From CAIVND01 sp035532075 (GTDB lineage: Bacteria; Actinomycetota; Acidimicrobiia; Acidimicrobiales; Bog-793), in NCBI GenBank assembly GCA_035532075.1, contig DATKRV010000105.1, positions 1-64,000 on the forward strand: 64,000 bases of DNA. The letters are read 5' to 3'. This document shows positions 59,317 to 64,000 of the stretch, piece after piece; within the stretch, counting starts at the first letter, position 1, and each line of letters begins with the position of its first letter. A program made the translations under genes and the position numbers. The notes beneath the pieces were generated by a model. It was not told the DNA's origin and ran no database searches. It saw only the letters and a list, made by a program, of their open reading frames with translations.

Positions 59317-60821
59317 TCGAGGTGCTCGCGAGCGCATTTGTCCTTCCGGTGATCGACTACACCGCGATCCTGCCTGAACTCATCCTGCTCGGTGGAATGC
59401 TGGTTCTGCTTGGACTCGTTGCGGTGATTCCAAAGGACTTCGCAACAACCACCTACGCAGGATTGACGATGAGTATCGGTACTGCCTCGCTCGTCTCCTC
59501 GCTCGTGCTCTGGCACGATGTGACCAAGGGCGGTCCTTTCCAGGCGGTCGCGCAGATCGTCAATGTCGATGGATTCTCGGTGTTTCTCATGGTGCTGGTT
59601 TCGTCGATCCTGATCGTCGCTCCGATGCTCGCTGCCGGGTACCTCGAGAACGAGGACATTCAGGGCGCTGAGTACTACATCCTTGCGCTGATAAGCGGTG
59701 CCGGAGCGATGTTGATGGGCGCCTCGAACGACCTCATCTTGATCTTCCTTGCCCTCGAAGTGCTCTCCATCCCCCTTTATGTCATCGCTGGACTGAACTT
59801 CAGGCGGGCGACCTCTGGCGAGGCGGCGATGAAATACTTCCTGCTTGGATCATTTTCCTCGGCGATCTTTGTCTATGGCATCGCGTTGACCTATGGCGCG
59901 ACGGGAACGACGAACATCGGCTCGATTTCGGGGTTCTTGGCGCGCAACGTCATCAGCTCGCCAGGAACGCTCTATGCCGGCGTCGCGCTGATGGTCGTTG
60001 GATTCGCCTTCAAGATCGCTGCCGTGCCCTTTCACATGTGGAGCCCCGACGTCTATGAGGGCGCACCCGAGGGCGCTGTTGGGTTCATGGCAGCAATTGC
60101 CAAAGTCGGTGGATTCGCCGCTTTGTTTCGAGTGTTCATCGGTGCGCTCCCGACGCTTGCAAGTGTCTGGTCTCCCGTGGTGTGGATCCTTGCGGTCTTG
60201 AGTCTTGTCGTTGGCGCCGTGATCGCACTGAGCCAGCGGAATCTCAAACGGATGCTCGCATACTCCTCGATCAATCACGCAGGATTCATTCTGCTCGGTC
60301 TTGTCGCGCTCAGTTCGCGTGGTGTTGCGAGTTCGCTTTATTACCTATTTTCTTATAGCTTCGTCGTGCTCGGTAGTTTTGCGGTGATTGCGGTCATCGC
60401 GCGCGACAACGGTGGTGGATCGGAGATCGATTCGGTGCGAAACCTTGGGCGCTGCTCACCTTTGCTCGGGACAGTCTTCGCGATCTTCCTCCTCGCTCAG
60501 GCCGGTGCCCCGTTTACGACCGGATTCCTCGCGAAGTTCTATGTCGTGAGTGCTGCAATTGATGCTCATTCGTATGCCATTGCCGTGCTAGCCATGCTCA
60601 GCGCGGCGGTCGCGGTGGTCTTCTATCTCCGCGTCGTGCTTGTCATGTTCTCGGGTAGTGAGTCCCCAGAGGCGATAGGTTCTGCGGTCGGCCAGCCGGT
60701 AGTGACATCTCGATGGGTCTGGAGCGGGCTTTCGATCTGTGTCATGGCAACGCTGGTCTTTGGGGTCTGGCCATCGCCGCTGATTGATTTTGCACGCGCT
60801 GCGAGTCTGATCTTCCACTAG
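59313..60821 (+). CDS. nuoN: NADH-quinone oxidoreductase subunit N
   Basis: Third antiporter-like subunit, 502 residues. ALEVLSIPLYVIAGL, KIAAVPFHMWSPDVYEGAPEGAVGFMAAIAKVGGFAAL and NLKRMLAYSSINHAGFILLG are the diagnostic blocks. GTG start (59313) overlaps the nuoM stop. Last gene of nuoA-N; no Q-site partner is missing. Confidence 0.97.
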   Translation: MIEVLASAFVLPVIDYTAILPELILLGGMLVLLGLVAVIPKDFATTTYAGLTMSIGTASLVSSLVLWHDVTKGGPFQAVAQIVNVDGFSVFLMVLVSSILIVAPMLAAGYLENEDIQGAEYYILALISGAGAMLMGASNDLILIFLALEVLSIPLYVIAGLNFRRATSGEAAMKYFLLGSFSSAIFVYGIALTYGATGTTNIGSISGFLARNVISSPGTLYAGVALMVVGFAFKIAAVPFHMWSPDVYEGAPEGAVGFMAAIAKVGGFAALFRVFIGALPTLASVWSPVVWILAVLSLVVGAVIALSQRNLKRMLAYSSINHAGFILLGLVALSSRGVASSLYYLFSYSFVVLGSFAVIAVIARDNGGGSEIDSVRNLGRCSPLLGTVFAIFLLAQAGAPFTTGFLAKFYVVSAAIDAHSYAIAVLAMLSAAVAVVFYLRVVLVMFSGSESPEAIGSAVGQPVVTSRWVWSGLSICVMATLVFGVWPSPLIDFARAASLIFH

Positions 60822-60886
60822 CGATCAGGCAACCTCTCGCATCGGTCCGGCGGTGTTGTCCACCCACATTCATGCGTTCGGATCGA

Positions 60887-60892
60887 TATCGT
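60887..60892 (+). promoter_or_regulatory. Putative -10 hexamer of a leaderless transcript (gdh)
   Basis: TATCGT lies exactly 6 bases before ATG 60899; favours that start over ATG 60872. Confidence 0.5.
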
Positions 60893-60898
60893 GTCGGT

Positions 60899-62140
60899 AT
60901 GGAAGAGGCCATTTTGCGTTCGAGCTTTGAAGAGGTCAACGAGCAGGTAGCACGCGCAGGTGAACTGCTCGGCCTCGACTCGGGAATCATCGCCGTCTTG
61001 AGCGCGTGCGAGCGCGAGGCCGTGATATCGATTCCAGTATTTGACGATGATGGGGCGATCGAGGTCTTGTCGGGATACCGCGTGCAGCATTCGAGCGCAC
61101 GAGGTCCGAGAAAGGGAGGGGTCCGCTTCCATCAGAGTGTCAACCTCGACGAGACCCGGGCGCTGGCAAGTCTGATGACGTGGAAGACAGCGCTTGTCGA
61201 TGTGCCGTTTGGCGGGTCAAAGGGTGGAGTAGCAGTTGATGCCACGTCGCTCAGTGCGCGCCGCAAGGAACAGATCATTCGCCGTTGGACCAGATTGCTC
61301 GTCGATATGCTCGGTCAGAATCGCGACATACCGGCACCAGACCTTGGCACCGACGCGCAGGCCATGGCATGGATACTCGATGAGTATCAGCGACTCGAGG
61401 GGTTTCAGCCGGCGTGCGTTACGGGCAAGCCGGTCGAGCTGTTCGGCGCACCCGGGCGGGAGGAGGCGACCGGACGCGGGGTGGCGGGCATCACCCGCGC
61501 TGCGCTCGAGCGGGGCGGGCAATCGGTCGACGGTGCGCGCGTCGCAATCCAGGGATTTGGCAACGTAGGACGCAACACCGCACTGACATGTCATGAACTC
61601 GGGATGAAGATTGTCGCCCTTGCAGACGCCACTGGCGGAGTGTTCAACCCGCATGGCCTCGATGTTTTGGAGATTGCCACACAGTCGGATCTCTTGCACG
61701 CCAACGGCGGCGAGCGGATCGGCTCGAGAGAGGTGCTCGAGATGGATTGCGATGTGTTGATCCCCGCGGCGCTTGGCGAGGTGATCACCGACGAGAACGT
61801 CGACCGCGTACGGTGTACCTATCTGGTCGAGGCGGCGAATCATCCGACGACCGCAATTGCCGATCGAACGTTGCGCCAGCGCGGCGTCACTGTGGTTCCG
61901 GACATCCTTGCAAACTCCGGCGGTGTTCTCGGCTCGTATTTTGAATGGGCGCAGAACATCCAGGAGTTCCGCTGGCCGATCGAACGGTTTCGTCGAGAGC
62001 TTGATGCGCGGATGGCGATTGCGTTCGATATCACCGTCGAGACGGCAGGTCGGTACAATGTCGACCTGCGGACAGCGGCCTTCATCGTCGCCGTAAAGCG
62101 CGTCGCCGACGCATTCACCCTTCGCGGGGCACTTGGTTAG
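60899..62140 (+). CDS. gdhA: Glutamate dehydrogenase (Glu/Leu/Phe/Val family)
   Basis: Oxidative deamination of glutamate to 2-oxoglutarate; 413 residues from ATG 60899. Catalytic Lys is in the substrate loop PFGGSKGGV; ARGPRKGGVRFH binds substrate, and the NAD fold has VAIQGFGNVGRNTA. ATG 60872 would add nine residues, but the TATCGT-N6 spacing supports 60899. Monofunctional, about 415 residues, the short hexameric type; a leucine or phenylalanine dehydrogenase is less likely. Confidence 0.93.
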   Translation: MEEAILRSSFEEVNEQVARAGELLGLDSGIIAVLSACEREAVISIPVFDDDGAIEVLSGYRVQHSSARGPRKGGVRFHQSVNLDETRALASLMTWKTALVDVPFGGSKGGVAVDATSLSARRKEQIIRRWTRLLVDMLGQNRDIPAPDLGTDAQAMAWILDEYQRLEGFQPACVTGKPVELFGAPGREEATGRGVAGITRAALERGGQSVDGARVAIQGFGNVGRNTALTCHELGMKIVALADATGGVFNPHGLDVLEIATQSDLLHANGGERIGSREVLEMDCDVLIPAALGEVITDENVDRVRCTYLVEAANHPTTAIADRTLRQRGVTVVPDILANSGGVLGSYFEWAQNIQEFRWPIERFRRELDARMAIAFDITVETAGRYNVDLRTAAFIVAVKRVADAFTLRGALG

Positions 62141-62161
62141 CAACACCTTGCATGCGCGAGA

Positions 62162-62656
62162 TCAGTCGCGGAAATTCCCAAACTGGAGCGGAATCCCGAG
62201 ATCCTCCTCCTTGAGTTTCGCGATCACGGCCTGAAGGTCGTCGCGCTTCTTTCCGGTAACTCGGATCTGCTCCCCTTGGGTCTGCGAGCCGACTCCTTTG
62301 AGTGGGAGATCCTTGATCACCCTGTTGATCTTCTTTGCGTTGTCCTGATTGATCCCAGCCTTGAGCTCGACGGTCTGTCGCAGGGTTCCCTTTGAGGCCT
62401 CTTCGGCCTTCTTGTACGAGATCGATTTCAATGAAACCTCGCGCCGCACGAGCTTCTCCTCGAGTACCTGGACGAGGGCGCGTAGGCGATCCTCGGTAGG
62501 CGCGTGGAGCTCGATCTCGTTTTCTCGCTCCTTGAGTTCAACGGAGGCGTCGGTGCCTTTGAAGTCGAAACGCGTCGCGATCTCGCGCGCCGCTTGGTCG
62601 ACCGCGTTGCGAACCTCTTGCATGTCTACCTCTGAGGTGATGTCAAAACTTGGCAT
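62162..62656 (-). CDS. yajQ: YajQ-family nucleotide-binding protein
   Basis: Small cytoplasmic protein, 164 residues, of the YajQ family, some members of which bind cyclic di-GMP. MPSFDITSEVDMQEVRNAVDQA, the central KKINRVIKDLPLKGVGSQTQGEQIRVTGKKRDDLQ and the C-terminal LGIPLQFGNFRD are characteristic. Ligand and partner here are unknown. TAGCGT is 6 bases upstream of the ATG. Confidence 0.95.
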   Translation of the reverse strand: MPSFDITSEVDMQEVRNAVDQAAREIATRFDFKGTDASVELKERENEIELHAPTEDRLRALVQVLEEKLVRREVSLKSISYKKAEEASKGTLRQTVELKAGINQDNAKKINRVIKDLPLKGVGSQTQGEQIRVTGKKRDDLQAVIAKLKEEDLGIPLQFGNFRD

Positions 62657-62662
62657 GTCATC

Positions 62663-62668
62663 ACGCTA
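62663..62668 (-). promoter_or_regulatory. Putative -10 hexamer of a leaderless transcript (yajQ)
   Basis: TAGCGT on the minus strand, exactly 6 bases before ATG 62656. Confidence 0.5.
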
Positions 62669-62726
62669 GTACTGGAGCCTTTGTTGCGCGATCTTTCACA
62701 TTCCGTCGAACGGTGAGCTGGAAATG

Positions 62727-62755
62727 TTGGGAGCGTGACCGAGATCTTGTAACGT
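62727..62755 (+). promoter_or_regulatory. Promoter of tRNA-Tyr
   Basis: TTGGGA (62727-62732) and TAACGT (62750-62755), 17 bases apart; transcription would begin a few bases before the tRNA at 62767. Confidence 0.6.
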
Positions 62756-62766
62756 GTCACCCCTGA

Positions 62767-62848
62767 GGGTCGGTACCCAAGTGGCCAACGGGAGCAGACT
62801 GTAAATCTGCCGGCAGCGCCTTCGTAGGTTCGAATCCTACCCGGCCCA
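62767..62848 (+). tRNA. tRNA-Tyr(GTA)
   Basis: Type II tRNA with a long variable arm. Acceptor GGGTCGG/CCGGCCC (one G-T pair), anticodon arm GCAGA-CTGTAAA-TCTGC with GTA, T arm GTAGG-TTCGAAT-CCTAC, discriminator A; 82 bases, CCA not encoded. Confidence 0.97.
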
Positions 62849-62869
62849 CTCTCAGGCCTTCGGGCCGAA

Positions 62870-62907
62870 GCGCCGTGCGAACGATCTCGGGAACGCTCGC
62901 ACGGCGC
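62870..62907 (+). terminator. tRNA-Tyr terminator hairpin
   Basis: Perfect 11-bp inverted repeat GCGCCGTGCGA/TCGCACGGCGC with a 16-base loop, 21 bases after the tRNA, followed by CTTGT. Confidence 0.7.
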
Positions 62908-63605
62908 CTTGTCGCCGGAGAAACACTGCTCCGGGCCGGCGCACCGCCTGTCGGATGATCCATGCGGGTTCCCTCGCGCCGCGGCCATCGGTCTGAGAGT
63001 GCGTGTGATCGGCATAGGGCCACTCCGGGTGCCGTTTCGCCCGAGCTGGTCAGTCGGCGACGACGATTTGTCGGTGCTCCCTCGCCCTCGCCCGAGTAAG
63101 TTCGTTGTGCCTGTCTCGCCAGGGTTGATCGATGACGTTCGTGATCAAGACGATGCGAGATGCCGCGTCTGGTGTCGCATGCATCGCACAGATCAGGGAT
63201 GGGGTGAATGTGCCATTCTTGCCAAGCGCGACGATGACGATCGCACCGGAACGGCGTTTTCCTCATTGCCTGGATTTCGACGGAGCCGGAGGCGAGCTGT
63301 GTCCGACACGGGGTGAACCGAGACTTGGCGGAGGAATTTGGCGTGTTCGCTCCGCGCGTTGTCATTTCAATGACCGGTCGGACACGGACAGACCGGGTAC
63401 TCGTGACGGCGTGGTGGAAAGAGGCGGGTGCTGGGCTGGTCAAAAGAGCCGACGGGCGCGTTGCGAGCACGACAAGGGCAGTCAGGGTTCCCCCGCGTGG
63501 GAGAGTTTTCACGGGCGCGAGAGCGCCATGGGGGAATGAAAAATCCCCCCGTTTGCCGCCTTTGCTGCACCGAAGACGCGAAGATCGCTCCGGTACACTT
63601 TTGCC
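62908..63605. other. About 700 bases without a recognised gene
   Basis: Several open frames overlap on both strands but none has a recognisable family, a good ribosome site or a leaderless signature. The longest minus-strand frame runs through the tRNA and cannot be real as such. A GGGGGA/TCCCCC hairpin with an A-rich loop lies at 63530-63549. The stretch could be a decayed gene, an untranslated region or an unknown RNA. Confidence 0.4.
63594..63599 (+). promoter_or_regulatory. Putative -10 hexamer before a 14-codon upstream ORF
   Basis: TACACT lies exactly 6 bases before GTG 63606, in the spacing seen for leaderless genes. Confidence 0.4.
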
Positions 63606-63650
63606 GTGCCATCGCCCGACGCCATGAGTCAAGTCCGGTCACATCGATGA
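63606..63650 (+). CDS. Candidate 14-codon leader peptide
   Basis: GTG 63606 opens a 14-codon frame (VPSPDAMSQVRSHR) ending at TGA 63648-63650. That stop overlaps the ATG 63647 of the following membrane protein in ATGA form, so ribosomes finishing this peptide could restart there. The leaderless signature upstream supports translation. Real use is unproven. Confidence 0.35.
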   Translation: MPSPDAMSQVRSHR

Positions 63651-64000
63651 TGACGCAGGGCATTACCGGATCGGTCGTGCGAAAGGTTCATTCGGTCGGA
63701 ATGTTCTTTCGCCGCGTGGTCACCCTCGCGCTTATCCGCCTCAATCGCAGCGAGGGTCCGCACCAGGACTATGACCCCGCGACGCACAGACTCGGCCGAC
63801 TTTTGTTGCGCCCGACGTTGCTCGGATTTGTCGCCTCGTGCGCGATTCTGGCCGGAGCGAGTCAGCCGGACTCACCATTCACCTTGAAAAGTGTTCCAGG
63901 CGCGTGGTGGTTCGGCATTCCAACTCCGCCGGCATCAGGGATCATTCCCCCTCCCGGTCAGGGGCTCTTTCTGGGTGTCGTTGCGGTCTACGCGGGGATC
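63647..64000 (+). CDS. Membrane protein, partial (mannosyltransferase-like N-terminus)
   Basis: Only the first 118 residues are inside the window; the frame stays open at the edge. It has a basic N-terminal segment, then a hydrophobic stretch (LLLRPTLLGFVASCAILAGAS) and GAWWFGIPTPPASGIIPPPGQGLFLGVVAVYAGI, which resembles the first loop and second helix of actinobacterial polyprenol-phosphomannose-dependent alpha-1,6-mannosyltransferases (MptA/MptB type) of cell-envelope glycan synthesis. The match is by memory of that region only. ATG 63647 is coupled to a short upstream frame. Confidence 0.55.
   Translation, partial: MMTQGITGSVVRKVHSVGMFFRRVVTLALIRLNRSEGPHQDYDPATHRLGRLLLRPTLLGFVASCAILAGASQPDSPFTLKSVPGAWWFGIPTPPASGIIPPPGQGLFLGVVAVYAGI

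Noticed and set aside
62757..63632. 291-residue minus-strand ORF after yajQ
   Set aside because: It runs through tRNA-Tyr and its terminator, so it cannot be a real gene as drawn; no family recognised for the remainder.
1..64000. Mobile elements, CRISPR, toxin-antitoxin, prophage or biosynthetic clusters
   Set aside because: No transposase, integrase, repeat-spacer array, antitoxin-like pair or large synthase was seen; gene content is core metabolism.

Overview
The window is a chromosomal stretch of a moderately GC-rich actinobacterium, most likely from a deep lineage such as Acidimicrobiia (the lineage is an inference). The markers are the mycothiol enzymes MshA and Mca, the two tiny actinobacterial ribosomal proteins bL37 and bS22, nickel superoxide dismutase with its SodX protease, a PspA/HtpX/PspAB envelope-stress operon, and an M-box-linked NRAMP-type transporter. 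I see no insertion sequence, prophage, CRISPR array or integrase. Nearly everything is vertically inherited core genome.

Layout. 0.2-4.1 kb: a NYN/S1-like/Lys-Ala-tail protein, fabZ, xth, pterin dehydratase and a DUF6687-like protein. 4.1-6.5 kb (minus): pspA-htpX-pspAB. 6.7-11.2 kb: mca, a soluble PRC/MgtE_N/CBS protein, an M-box Mg2+ riboswitch and an NRAMP-related transporter with altered metal-site motifs. 11.2-15.0 kb: pepN (minus) divergent from a PfkB kinase. 15.0-20.9 kb: bL37 (27 aa, minus), a DUF192-like protein, rsmI, metG-tatD-rsmA-ispE and bS22 (31 aa, minus). 21.1-24.1 kb: an ABC exporter pair, a decayed tRNA-Gln copy, intact tRNA-Gln(TTG) and two small unknowns. 24.2-27.5 kb: a Fur/Zur regulator convergent with split transhydrogenase pntA1-pntA2-pntB. 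27.6-31.9 kb: a DksA/TraR-like protein, sodN divergent from sodX, mshA, proC and a 7-TM protein. 32.0-37.0 kb: livK-H-M-G-F. 37.3-43.1 kb: hemA-C-D-B-L, the C5 route from glutamyl-tRNA to uroporphyrinogen III. 43.1-45.4 kb (minus): an aldo/keto reductase and a geranylgeranyl-reductase-type flavoprotein. 45.6-60.8 kb: the complete 14-gene nuoA-N operon. 60.9-64.0 kb: glutamate dehydrogenase, yajQ, tRNA-Tyr, a roughly 800-base stretch with no recognisable gene, and the start of a membrane protein that resembles actinobacterial mannosyltransferases.

How the genes fit together: complex I, transhydrogenase, a quinone-type reductase and heme synthesis supply aerobic energy metabolism. SodN, mycothiol enzymes and PspA protect against redox and envelope stress. 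The M-box locus handles Mg2+.

Two signals stand out beyond ordinary annotation. First, at least eleven genes or operon heads have a TAnnnT hexamer 6-7 bases before the start codon and mostly no Shine-Dalgarno sequence, the signature of leaderless transcripts; this decides several start codons. Second, the Mg2+ locus joins an M-box to a transporter in which the NRAMP DPGN and MPH motifs read DAGG and APW.
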